From: Flavobacteriales bacterium
Lineage (GTDB): Bacteria > Bacteroidota > Bacteroidia > Flavobacteriales_D > Crocinitomicaceae
NCBI GenBank assembly: GCA_009926905.1
Contig: RFNX01000346.1
Coordinates: 1-14,399, forward strand
DNA: 14,399 bases
Direction: 5' to 3'
Part shown: piece by piece, positions 7,801 to 14,399 of the stretch
Numbering within the stretch: position 1 is the first letter of the stretch
Layout of the letters: each line of letters opens with the position of its first letter
Notes under the pieces: generated by a model
The model's input: the letters and a program-made list of their open reading frames with translations, nothing else
What the model was told of the DNA's origin: nothing
Databases searched by the model: none
Position numbers and translations under genes: made by a program

Positions 7801-7887
7801 ATCTTTCACTCCGTTATTTGGAGAAAACTGTGATAAAAGTTGAAAATTGAATGCAACAAATGTCAAAAAAGAGAGATAAAACCTCAT
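4825..7887 (-). CDS. Secreted two-domain amidohydrolase (degenerate N-terminal, intact C-terminal domain)
   Basis: This 1020-aa protein has a signal peptide (residues 1-19, MRFYLSFLTFVAFNFQLLS) and two amidohydrolase-like halves. In the first (about 35-420) the metal motif is replaced: PAFIELNSN at 87-95 has N93 and N95 in place of His, although the superfamily C-terminal segment (NPAKLIGMEKEIGDLENGK) is kept. Residues 430-560 form a beta-rich, Lys/Thr-rich insert. The second half (about 575-960) looks active: H637 and H639 (DEHSH), H800 (FITCHSY), H826 (FTHILEG) and D880 (AINSDD), then NPAKLLHL and GKDADVVLWS. This resembles imidazolonepropionase/prolidase-like amidohydrolases, zinc-type enzymes that cleave C-N bonds; the substrate cannot be read from sequence. 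A basic then acidic tail (KKRRRHFHCD, residues 998-1007) is unusual. It is first in its operon, with the 207-bp divergent region upstream. A fusion of two ancestral genes is likely, and the neighbouring protein may be a third copy. Confidence 0.83.
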   Translation of the reverse strand: MRFYLSFLTFVAFNFQLLSQFSPNNGVKDSEAEIIALKNVTVYISPSKRLEKATVIISKGKIVEIERNASIPKGAVVYEMEGKTIVPAFIELNSNFGLPKNGENNFSIHPKIDNNKKNGYYWNEAIHPELEAAKFYNSDSKANENYIKSGFGYALTHFQDGISRGTGALVSLGNSTTNSPILNANAATFYSFSKGSAKESYPSSQMGSIALLRQAFYDLKYYSENQLDEAAVSLEKWNNTLKLPSFFKTDDKWEILRAAKIANEFSQNFNYIGSGNEYLATKELKKLNSTLVIPINFPEAYEVKDPYIARQIPLSDLKHWELAPSNPAILKQAGINFCITLTELKSSEQFWKNLQKAISRGLSKADALASLTTNPAKLIGMEKEIGDLENGKWASFAVYTNDPFDSESTLLEMWFLGEQQIIKELPTTSILGKYSVNIDGNKYNIDVSGSNEKPLGKIQTIKSKFDPKTKQTKRDTIIQTVYVALNQSDVTFQFNCDDENFKGSVNLHGKVSHNGLIIEGDGAMPNGKWLQWSAIRLDKTNEKSEISKLKADSSFRAKVWCPNMAYGMDTIPEVKTVVFKNATVWTNESEGILENATVIIENGKIKAVGKGNVNIPSKAVIIDAKGKHVTSGIIDEHSHIAISKGVNESGQSITAEVSIGDVVNPDDINIYRQLSGGVTAAQLLHGSANPIGGQSALIKLKWGHSPEEMLIPNAPKFIKCALGENVKQSNWGDYNTSRFPQTRMGVEQVFYDGFSRAKAYQDEWLKYSTGVTSSAQTPRKDLELEVLSEILDSKRFITCHSYVQSEINMLMHVADSMHFKINTFTHILEGYKVADKMKAHGVGGSTFADWWAYKFEVNDAIPYNANLMSEQGVVVAINSDDAEMGRRLNQEAAKSVKYGGMTEENAWKMVTLNPAKLLHLDNRMGSLKVGKDADVVLWSDNPLSIDSKVEMTIVDGKILYNRADAAKLEERNAAEKARIISKMLASNEKGEATKPFFKKRRRHFHCDTIGEEGTESENEH

Positions 7888-7946
7888 AATTTAATTTTGA
7901 ATAAAGTGTGAAATTAAAAAAAAGTTAAGGATTCGCTACTATTGAA

Positions 7947-7964
7947 TATTAACTCATGTTAATA
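7947..7964. promoter_or_regulatory. 18-bp dyad in divergent intergenic region, possible operator
   Basis: TATTAAC (7947-7953) and GTTAATA (7958-7964) are perfect 7-bp inverted arms around a 4-nt TCAT spacer. The site lies 60 bp before the minus-strand amidohydrolase gene and 23 bp upstream of the -33 element of the plus-strand surface-protein gene, where a regulator could act on either. AT-rich dyads also arise by chance and no regulator is encoded next to it. Confidence 0.33.
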
Positions 7965-7986
7965 ATCTGTGAAATCTTTGAATGAA

Positions 7987-8018
7987 TTTAGTCAAACGGC
8001 ATTTTATCCCTAACTTTG
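7987..8018 (+). promoter_or_regulatory. Bacteroidota-type promoter of the large surface-protein gene
   Basis: TTTA (7987-7990), 20 nt, then TAACTTTG (8011-8018) fits the Bacteroidota housekeeping consensus TTTG-N19-21-TAnnTTTG with one mismatch in the -33 box. Transcription would begin near 8024, giving a leader of about 70 nt before the ATG at 8095. Confidence 0.6.
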
Positions 8019-8059
8019 CACCGTTTTTCAATGTTCTCCATTTTGTGTGAATTTATAGC

Positions 8060-8098
8060 ATGAAAACCGCTGAAAAATTTAAAAAAACAATAAAATGA
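8060..8098 (+). CDS. Possible 12-codon upstream leader ORF
   Basis: An ATG at 8060 opens a 12-codon frame (MKTAEKFKKTIK) whose TGA stop overlaps the ATG of the large surface-protein gene as ATGA. It would lie on the leader made from the promoter at 7987-8018. The peptide is Lys-rich and resembles nothing I recognise. Either it is a coupling leader or it is a chance frame in AT-rich DNA. No ribosome binding site is visible in front of it. Confidence 0.2.
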   Translation: MKTAEKFKKTIK

Positions 8099-11000
8099 GG
8101 CTCTTTCTTTTTCTTTCATTAATAATCTTCTCAACCCTAACAGGTTATTCTCAAAATTTAATAGTTAATGAAGTTTCCCAAGGTCCATCTGGTACAAAAG
8201 AATACATTGAATTATTAGTTGTACCAACTGCCACGACACAAAACTGTGAAACTTGTGCGGATTTACGTGGTTGGATTTTCGACGACAACAACGGCTATTT
8301 TTCTAACGGTGTAACAACTGGAACTGGAGTTGCAGCAGGTGCTTGTCGCTTTTCAAACAACACTTTTTGGTCATGTATTCCTTTTGGAACGATCATTGTC
8401 ATTTACAATAACGCTGATTTAAATGCTTCTTTACCAGCTCAAGATGTAAGCATGTCAGATAACAATTGTCGTTTAATAATTCCTGTAAATTCGAACTTGA
8501 TTGAATCTCAAACAGCGAGTCCTAATTCAACAAGTACAACTTATCCAACAACCGGATGGATGGCAGGTAGTGCGCTTTGGAGCCCTTTAGGAATGTCAAA
8601 TAGCGACGATTCATTTCAAACTTATGCACCTTCAAACACTTTAATTCCTTCATTTGGAATAAGTTGGGGAAATAACAATAGTAACAATATTATTTATTTT
8701 ACCGGTCCAGCAAGCAATACTGTTTATTATTTTGCAAATACAACTTCAAATAATCCATCGCTTCAAGCAAATTGGGTTGCAGGAACTTGTTCGGCACCAA
8801 ATGACCAAACACCTGGTTTGCCAAATAATGTTGCAAACGCTACCTTTATCAGTCAATTAACGAATACCTGCTCACCAATTTTACCTCTCACATCAACATC
8901 TCAAATAGTTCCAGAAACATGTAGTTGCAATGGATCAGTAACGATTACACCAAGTGGAGCAATCCCAACTTATTCTTATAGTTGGACAGATGCATCAAAT
9001 ACAGTTATTGGACAAAGTGCAAGTCTATCTAATTTATGTGCAGGTACTTATAATTGTAGAGTAACCTCATTAAATGGGTGTATTTACGATACTGTTATTG
9101 TTATTCCTTCCAATACCACTCAAATAACACCAACTTTCAATCCTATTGGTTCGTTTTGTACTGGAGCAACCTATAGTTTGCCAACAACTTCTACGAATGG
9201 TGTTACTGGTACTTGGTCACCAGCGTTTAATAATCAACAAACAACAAATTATACATTTACTCCTTCACAAGGAATTTGTGCAAATCCAGTTAATATAACT
9301 GTCACAATAGATCCGTGTGTGGTGAACCAAGAAACATGTTATAAAATAGTTACTTTCAATCAAGTTACTTCGAGTTCTTGTTTGGTTGGAAGCGATTCTG
9401 GAGCGGAAGATCCTGCACTTTCTATTTGGTGTGATAATACTTTATCTACTTTACTTTTTGGTGCTGAATGGACTTTAGATATTCCTTCTGCAACTACGAT
9501 TAATTTGCCAAATCCTTGGAATGTTTGTCAGCAGAATAATAACATTTGGAACGTTGGAGCAATACCAAATAATGTAAGTGGTTTAAATGTGTTCGTTCAA
9601 ACTTATGAAAGCGATGATAGTAATTGTGAAAACACTATGACAAGCGGAGATGATTGTACTTCAAGTGCTAACCTAACATTAAATTTAAGCTTAGGAACGC
9701 ATACTATAAACATTGGAGGAGAACTTTCTTACAGTTATACAGTTACTGAAACGAACCTTATATCAAATGTTGCTTTCAACTCAGTGAGTTGTTTAGGAAA
9801 TACATACAATGCATCTTTGACTGTAACTTATATAAATCCATCAACGCCTTGTGGAATAGCTGGTTCATTGGGAAATCTTATTGTTAACGGACAAAGTTTT
9901 CCAGTAACAGGTTCTCCACAAACAATTTCTTTAACAAACATGCCAGCAAATGGACTTCCAGTAAACATCAATGCTTATTTTGACGGAAATTATTCCAATT
10001 GTCAATACAATGCTTCGAATGTTTTTACTGCGCCAGTTCAACCATCTTTGGTTTCATTTAGTGGTGGTGGATCTTACTGTGGTTCTTCTGTTCCAGGGAA
10101 TATTTTGGTTGCAGTAAATGGAACTTCACCGTATACTGTAAACTATACTTTTAATGGTCAGCCAAATAATGTTCAAAGTACAACAAGTCCAATTTCTCTT
10201 GGAAACGTTGCAGGAACTTATGTTTTAACCAGCATTAATGCAAACGGATGCCAGATTGATACGGTTCTAAGCCAAACAATTACAATTTCAAATGATTCTG
10301 TGCCAACTTTCAATCCTTTGAACCCAATTTGTGTAAATGGAAATGCTCCAAGTTTACCGTCTTCGTCAATTGAAGGAATTACAGGAACTTGGTTTCCAAC
10401 GACTATTTCTACAGCAACAGTCGGAAATTTTAATTATACGTTTTCACCAAGTGCTGCGTATTCTTGTGCTACAATCATTTCCATAAACGTCACTATTACA
10501 TCACAATTGACACCAATTTTTCCAGCATTAGGTCCTTATTGTATAAATTCTTCTCCGACCTTGCCGACACAATCTACACAAGGAATTACAGGAACTTGGA
10601 ATCCTTCTTCTATTAATACTTCTATTGCAAATGTTAGCACCTATGTGTTCACTCCTTCAAATGGCTTTTGTTCAACTACTTATAGCACAACAATTACGGT
10701 TGACTCTAGTGTTGTATTCGGAGGGAGTGATTTATCAATTTGTGTCGGAGATTCGGTGACTTTATCAGCAACTGGTACTGGACCTTTTACATGGAATAAC
10801 AATGTGACAGATGGAGTTTCATTCACTCCAACGCAAAGCTCTATTTATACAGTGAGCGCAACTCAGGGTGGGTGTACGGTTACAGATAACGTTAACATCG
10901 TTGTAAATAGCTATCCAATTGCAGATTTTACGTTCTCACCTACTTCAGGTCTTGCTCCATTGTTGGTCACATTTAGCAATCAAAGTCAAGGAAGTGCAAA

Positions 11001-11433
11001 CTATGTATGGAATTTTGGTAATGATTCCACTTTGAATATCGGAACAACGGTTGATGTAACAATAACTTATGTTTCGGGAGGAGTTTATAACGTGGTATTG
11101 GTTGCCAACAATAATGGCTGTATTGATAGTATTTCTTATCCAATAACCGTTTATGAAAACGGACCAATTGAAATTCCAAATGTGTTTTCTCCAAATGACG
11201 ATACTGTAAATGATGTTTATTCTTTGAACTTAACTTTTGCTAAAAAAGTGAATGCTCAAATACTAAATCGCTGGGGAAATGTTGTTTACACGATTACCCA
11301 AGTGAATCAAACATGGGATGGAAAATCAGATGGTGTTGATTGTGTAGAAGGTGTTTATTTCTTGAATTATGAAATTACAGACATTACAGACAAAATCATT
11401 AAAGGTCAGCAATTTATCCATTTAGTTAGATAA
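8095..11433 (+). CDS. Large T9SS-secreted modular surface protein (LTD, SprB-like, PKD, CHU_C)
   Basis: This 1112-aa protein has a signal peptide (residues 1-20, ending GYSQ). Residues 21 to about 255 look like a lamin-tail-type domain (LIVNEVSQGPSGTKEYIEL). Residues 272-337 resemble a SprB repeat (CNGSVTITPSGAIPTYSYSW, AGTYNCRVTSLNGC). Three related Ig-like repeats lie at 346-405, 737-803 and 806-870. Between them, 410-720 holds a Cys-rich segment I do not recognise. A PKD domain follows at about 939-1020 (FSNQSQGSANYVWNFG). A gliding-motility C-terminal domain (CHU_C, 1024-1112) contains PNVFSPNDDTVND, LNRWGNVVY and WDG, with GVYFLNYEI near the end. CHU_C marks cargo of the type IX secretion system, which carries it across the outer membrane. 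The role is probably adhesive or structural; no catalytic motif was seen. Its stop lies 8 bp from the stop of the convergent AlkD-type gene, with no terminator between. Confidence 0.85.
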   Translation: MRLFLFLSLIIFSTLTGYSQNLIVNEVSQGPSGTKEYIELLVVPTATTQNCETCADLRGWIFDDNNGYFSNGVTTGTGVAAGACRFSNNTFWSCIPFGTIIVIYNNADLNASLPAQDVSMSDNNCRLIIPVNSNLIESQTASPNSTSTTYPTTGWMAGSALWSPLGMSNSDDSFQTYAPSNTLIPSFGISWGNNNSNNIIYFTGPASNTVYYFANTTSNNPSLQANWVAGTCSAPNDQTPGLPNNVANATFISQLTNTCSPILPLTSTSQIVPETCSCNGSVTITPSGAIPTYSYSWTDASNTVIGQSASLSNLCAGTYNCRVTSLNGCIYDTVIVIPSNTTQITPTFNPIGSFCTGATYSLPTTSTNGVTGTWSPAFNNQQTTNYTFTPSQGICANPVNITVTIDPCVVNQETCYKIVTFNQVTSSSCLVGSDSGAEDPALSIWCDNTLSTLLFGAEWTLDIPSATTINLPNPWNVCQQNNNIWNVGAIPNNVSGLNVFVQTYESDDSNCENTMTSGDDCTSSANLTLNLSLGTHTINIGGELSYSYTVTETNLISNVAFNSVSCLGNTYNASLTVTYINPSTPCGIAGSLGNLIVNGQSFPVTGSPQTISLTNMPANGLPVNINAYFDGNYSNCQYNASNVFTAPVQPSLVSFSGGGSYCGSSVPGNILVAVNGTSPYTVNYTFNGQPNNVQSTTSPISLGNVAGTYVLTSINANGCQIDTVLSQTITISNDSVPTFNPLNPICVNGNAPSLPSSSIEGITGTWFPTTISTATVGNFNYTFSPSAAYSCATIISINVTITSQLTPIFPALGPYCINSSPTLPTQSTQGITGTWNPSSINTSIANVSTYVFTPSNGFCSTTYSTTITVDSSVVFGGSDLSICVGDSVTLSATGTGPFTWNNNVTDGVSFTPTQSSIYTVSATQGGCTVTDNVNIVVNSYPIADFTFSPTSGLAPLLVTFSNQSQGSANYVWNFGNDSTLNIGTTVDVTITYVSGGVYNVVLVANNNGCIDSISYPITVYENGPIEIPNVFSPNDDTVNDVYSLNLTFAKKVNAQILNRWGNVVYTITQVNQTWDGKSDGVDCVEGVYFLNYEITDITDKIIKGQQFIHLVR
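10303..10704 (+). repeat. Two adjacent Ig-like repeat units in the surface protein
   Basis: Units at 10303-10503 and 10510-10704 share the pattern P-x-F-x-x-(L/I)-x-x-x-C, then LP, then S-x-x-GITGTW-x-P, ending in a beta-rich T-(I/V)-T segment. A third, more diverged copy lies at 9130-9309 (GVTGTW). The two adjacent copies share an identical 20-nt stretch (10373-10392 and 10580-10599) over the GITGTW codons, which indicates recent duplication or gene conversion. Confidence 0.7.
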
Positions 11434-11441
11434 TCGCTGTA

Positions 11442-12119
11442 TTATTCTCTCAAGTATTTTGAAGCTTCACGTTTCGCTAATCCTTTAATTTCAAGCCGTT
11501 CGATTGCATTTCGAGTCCAATTCTGGTTTGTTTTTGAAACTTCTCTTAATGACCAACCGATTGCTTTTTGAATGAAAAATTCATTATTGCTTTTAAATCG
11601 ATTAATTTGCTTTTCCAATAATTCCAAATTTGTTTGATGCTTATATTTCAATTGGAAAATCAAAGTGGAACGATGCAACCAAATATTCTCGGATATTGAC
11701 CATTCTTCAATTATTGGAACAATCATTTCGGGAAACTTTTTAAAATAATTGGTCACAAAATTACTTGCTATCAAATCAACGCTGTCCCACCATGAATTTG
11801 TTTCAATCAGTATTCGTATATTTTGAATGTCTTCTTTCGTATAAAGCGATTTATGCCATGAATTAAGCCAATCTACAGCCATGTAATGCATTTCCCTTTT
11901 ATCTGATTCACAAAGTTGAAATAACAATCCCCATCTTTGTTCAAAATTCAAGTCTTTTGGAATGTGCTTTTTCCATTCGTGAAATATGCTTCTTCTGATT
12001 GGAGTTTGAATGCCATAAAATGCAAATTGATTTCTCAAGTATGCAGACATTTTTGCTGCTTGCTCTTCGTTTTGATTTAACTCAAGCGCAATTCTTAAAG
12101 GTTCAATTATTTCAATCAT
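11442..12119 (-). CDS. AlkD-family DNA alkylation repair protein (DNA glycosylase)
   Basis: This is a 225-aa, all-helical HEAT-like repeat protein of the AlkD family. Members excise N3- and N7-alkylated bases from DNA without base flipping. Residues matching those of the Bacillus cereus enzyme at a constant +2 offset are present: W111 and D115 in NSWWDSVD, R150 in IWLHRST, and W189 in KAIGWSLREVSK, so activity is plausible. I chose ATG 12119 (MIEIIEPLRIAL), as homologues begin. An ATG at 12185 is in frame, but its 22 extra residues (including WTQNPAYDLPF) translate the conserved 3' end of RNase P RNA, so that extension is rejected. The start lies 6 nt after rnpB. No separate promoter fits, so expression probably comes from rnpB read-through or a promoter inside rnpB. 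Confidence 0.88.
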   Translation of the reverse strand: MIEIIEPLRIALELNQNEEQAAKMSAYLRNQFAFYGIQTPIRRSIFHEWKKHIPKDLNFEQRWGLLFQLCESDKREMHYMAVDWLNSWHKSLYTKEDIQNIRILIETNSWWDSVDLIASNFVTNYFKKFPEMIVPIIEEWSISENIWLHRSTLIFQLKYKHQTNLELLEKQINRFKSNNEFFIQKAIGWSLREVSKTNQNWTRNAIERLEIKGLAKREASKYLRE

Positions 12120-12125
12120 AATAAA

Positions 12126-12511
12126 AGGCAAATCATAAGCCGGGTTCTGTGTCCATTGTTGATTAAACAACTTTGTATCTATCATTTATCTAGTCCTACA
12201 TTCACACATAGGATCCATCAACCTACCCTCCGAGATTGGGCGAGCAACCCTCAAGCCTCGGTATATTTGGTCTTTCAGTTCGTAAGGTTTACCTTGCCGT
12301 TAGTGTCACCAATAACGCGGTGAGCTCTTACCTCACCTTTTCACCTTTTCCTAAAAAAGCGAACTTCTCTAGGTAGTTTTCCTTTCTGCGGCACTTTCTG
12401 TTCCCATAAAATTGGTTCTATGAGACCTTCCCGTTAGGAAGTACGATGCTCTATACTGCCCGGACTTTCCTCTCTTCATCCGAAGACGAACAGCGATAGA
12501 CTGATTTGCCT
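12126..12511 (-). ncRNA. rnpB: RNase P RNA (bacterial class A)
   Basis: This is the catalytic RNA of ribonuclease P, which matures the 5' ends of tRNAs with RnpA. Read on the minus strand, it has the conserved 5' box GAGGAAAGTCCGGGC (12472-12458), a GGTAAACC region at about 12294-12287, a GGGTAGGTTGATGG segment near 12230-12215, CTAGATAAATGA near 12192-12181, and the 3' box ACAGAACCCGGCTTA (12150-12136). The ends are set by P1: AGGCAAATC (12511-12503) pairs over 9 bp with GATTTGCCT (12134-12126). The length, about 386 nt, fits class A. P1 is followed by TTTTATT, a weak terminator-like run. The gene sits 5 nt after the stop of the upstream coding region and 6 nt before the AlkD-type ATG. Its promoter must therefore overlap the upstream gene's 3' end; I could not identify a clear one. 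Confidence 0.96.
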
Positions 12512-12516
12512 AATAA

Positions 12517-13605
12517 TTATAACTTGATAATCTTTCTAGTGCTAACGCTACTTCCTGAATACAAAGAAATAAAATAAACACCAGAATTCAATGTTGAGAC
12601 GTTTACGTTAGCTGATTTCCCAACTTCTTTACTTTCTAAAACAACATTGCCTTCAGTTCCTTTAATTACTATACTATTAATCTCAGAATCTGAAACTACA
12701 TTCAATTCATCAGAAATTGGATTTGGAGCAATTGAAAAAGCAAAATCATTTTCTGTTACTCCAGCATCTAGACCAAGGTAAATATCTTTGTATTCAACCG
12801 AACGTATTTGACTTGTACCGTTATTATCAGTCGCAACAATCTTTAACAGGGCATCATCTTTTCCTTGTGCCCACCATTCGTATTCTGTAGTGGTTGTTAG
12901 TGGTAAAGCTGTCCAAATTCCTCCACCAAAAAAAGTTTGATAAATTGAATCGCTTTCTTCTATAACACTTTTCAATCGAAGAACTTCAAATGTACCAGCT
13001 GGTGAAATTAAAGTTCCAAAACCATCAACAACTGTGGTTCTGAATCTGTGTTGCTTTAACTTAAAATCGGTAACTGGATTTAAATCAATAAAGGTATAAC
13101 CTCTTGAAGAAAAGGAATCTCCGAAATTCATTGGATACTTGTATCTTGTCTCAATTGTATCTGATTTGAAAGGTAAAGCCTCTCCATTTACAGAAATTGA
13201 ATAACCGACTGAAGTTATCGAATCATTATTTTTTCTTGAAAACGCGTTCAAATCAGATAATTCTGCTGGCAAAAATTGATTCAATTGATCGATTGGAATG
13301 TCTCGAGATTCTAAAAAATAACTTGCTTTATAGACAGTTGGTGCATTAAAACCAAATTCAACTTGAACTAATAATGTGCTATTTGATATGGGCTGATAGT
13401 ACTTCAAAAACTGAGAAGTTGCTGTCAACCCGCTAAAATCCCAAGTGAAATTAGAACCAGTTAAAGTATAATCAATTACTGGGTCCATTGTTTGACTGAT
13501 TCTTATGGTGTCATTTGCACTAGCAAAATCTACTCCGTTAAGGGTAATTTGAGAAAACAAACTACCCGAAAGCGCGAGAGAAAAAATAATAGAAACTATT
13601 TTCAT
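12517..13605 (-). CDS. T9SS cargo protein with type A C-terminal sorting domain
   Basis: This 362-aa protein has a signal peptide (residues 1-19, MKIVSIIFSLALSGSLFSQ). Residues 20 to about 280 are a beta-rich body of unknown function. Residues 289-362 form a type A T9SS sorting domain: FSIAPNPISDELNV, then VSTLNSGVYFISLYSG, ending VSTRKIIKL. The family is exported by the Sec and type IX systems and either tethered to the surface or released after removal of the C-terminal domain. No enzyme motif was seen. Its ATG overlaps the stop of the upstream CHU_C gene by one base (TAATG), indicating translational coupling in one operon. Its stop lies just 5 nt before rnpB. Confidence 0.82.
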   Translation of the reverse strand: MKIVSIIFSLALSGSLFSQITLNGVDFASANDTIRISQTMDPVIDYTLTGSNFTWDFSGLTATSQFLKYYQPISNSTLLVQVEFGFNAPTVYKASYFLESRDIPIDQLNQFLPAELSDLNAFSRKNNDSITSVGYSISVNGEALPFKSDTIETRYKYPMNFGDSFSSRGYTFIDLNPVTDFKLKQHRFRTTVVDGFGTLISPAGTFEVLRLKSVIEESDSIYQTFFGGGIWTALPLTTTTEYEWWAQGKDDALLKIVATDNNGTSQIRSVEYKDIYLGLDAGVTENDFAFSIAPNPISDELNVVSDSEINSIVIKGTEGNVVLESKEVGKSANVNVSTLNSGVYFISLYSGSSVSTRKIIKL

Positions 13606-14399
13606 TATCTTAATACATTAACATGACCATAGTAGTCATAGATTTTATTCGATTGCGAATCTTTGAATCTTAAGCTCCAATTATAAGATCCCATTTGAAC
13701 TTTTTCGCCATTATAAGTTCCATCCCATTGAACACCATACTGATCTGTGAAGAAAATTTGTTCACCCCATCGATTGTAAATCTTAAATTCATACACTCCA
13801 TCTCTGTCGTAACCAGCTGTAAGTACAGGACTAAACAAGTCATTTAAACCATTATCATCAGGCGTGAATGTATTTGGTACCCAAATTATTACCTCGTCTC
13901 TTACTTTAATTGTAATTCGGGCGGTATCTGTACAACCATCTTGGGCTGAAGCAACAAGTACAACTGTGTAAAAACCAACACTATCATAAATGTGCTCAGG
14001 ATGTACAAAGTCAGTTCCTGTACCATCACCAAAGAACCATTCGTAAGAGGTTGCATTTTGTGAAGTATTTGTGAATTCAAACTCAGGATTTGAAATTGGT
14101 TGCTCAAAAACATCAGGTTCAAAGTCTGCAACAATTGGGTTCACACAAACGAAGTCTTGTTGCGTTAGTGAATCGGTACAACCTTCTGCTGTGGTGCTAA
14201 TCAATGTTACATCGTAACAACCATAATTGTCATATACATTCGTTACAGTTCCAAGTGTATTGGAAGTCGCACCGTTTCCAAAATGCCATGTCACTTGTGC
14301 TGAAGCAGGACTGGACAAATCAGTAAAGACAGGTGCAAAAGGTAAACATCCACCATAAGTAATATTTGATGAGAACAATACATTTGGTTTAGGATTTAC
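13605..14399 (-). CDS. PKD/CHU_C T9SS surface protein, 5' end beyond the window
   Basis: The frame is open to the window edge, giving at least 264 residues without a start. No ATG lies at the head of the visible frame (a TTG at 14378 is just an internal Leu), so the true N-terminus is upstream of the window on the minus strand. Two PKD-like domains are visible, at about residues 8-87 (VTWHFGNGATSN) and 90-167 (YEWFFGDGTGTDFVHPEH), both with the typical W/F-x-F-G-(D/N)-G core. A CHU_C sorting domain follows at 171-264 (VPNTFTPDDNGLNDLF, KIYNRWGEQIF, VQWDGTYNG, ending HVNVLR). The protein is therefore probably a large secreted, surface-attached T9SS cargo. The TAA stop shares a base with the ATG of the next gene. 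Confidence 0.88.
   Translation of the reverse strand, partial: VNPKPNVLFSSNITYGGCLPFAPVFTDLSSPASAQVTWHFGNGATSNTLGTVTNVYDNYGCYDVTLISTTAEGCTDSLTQQDFVCVNPIVADFEPDVFEQPISNPEFEFTNTSQNATSYEWFFGDGTGTDFVHPEHIYDSVGFYTVVLVASAQDGCTDTARITIKVRDEVIIWVPNTFTPDDNGLNDLFSPVLTAGYDRDGVYEFKIYNRWGEQIFFTDQYGVQWDGTYNGEKVQMGSYNWSLRFKDSQSNKIYDYYGHVNVLR

Noticed and set aside
14240..14256. GTTACAG sequence resembling the TGTAACA box
   Set aside because: Lies inside a PKD-coding region, with no CGTC-type box at the correct spacing.
14376..14399. TTG at 14378 as the start of the last protein
   Set aside because: The frame stays open to the window edge and starts in the middle of a PKD domain, so the gene is simply cut by the window.

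Overview
The window looks like a chromosomal segment from a low-GC Bacteroidota, most likely Flavobacteriales and possibly near Crocinitomicaceae/Fluviicola. This rests on AT-rich DNA, TAnnTTTG-type promoters, several proteins with type IX secretion (T9SS) C-terminal sorting domains (two gliding-motility CHU_C type, one type A ending in KIIKL), SprB/PKD-like repeats, and an ECF sigma/anti-sigma/outer-membrane-protein operon. The taxonomic call is inference from these traits. No insertion sequence, phage gene, CRISPR array, tRNA or rRNA was seen.

Left part (1-7887). A plus-strand miaE (tRNA hydroxylase) converges on a long minus-strand block. In transcription order the block is: a secreted 1020-aa double-domain amidohydrolase, a second secreted 427-aa amidohydrolase-like protein 4 bp downstream, an ECF sigma factor, its membrane-anchored anti-sigma factor (the TAA stop is followed directly by ATG), and an outer-membrane beta-barrel protein. 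Two near-identical promoter-like elements (TGTAACA, 15 nt, CGTCYTAC) lie before the sigma gene and before the barrel gene. They make the last three genes a probable self-regulated envelope-response module. In the amidohydrolase pair only one of three hydrolase-like domains keeps the usual metal ligands.

Middle (7888-11433). A 207-bp divergent intergenic region holds an 18-bp dyad and a good Bacteroidota promoter. It drives a 1112-aa secreted modular surface protein: lamin-tail-like domain, SprB-type repeat, three related Ig-like repeats, PKD domain and CHU_C sorting domain.

Right part (11434-14399), all on the minus strand. In transcription order: the 3' part of a PKD/CHU_C surface protein cut by the window edge, a T9SS type A cargo protein (1-bp overlap), the RNase P RNA gene rnpB, and an AlkD-type DNA alkylation repair protein. 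rnpB fills the whole gap between the two neighbouring coding regions, leaving only 5 and 6 nt. The longest open frame for the AlkD-type protein runs back into rnpB, so its start has been moved to 12119. Every stretch over 300 bases is covered by a gene.
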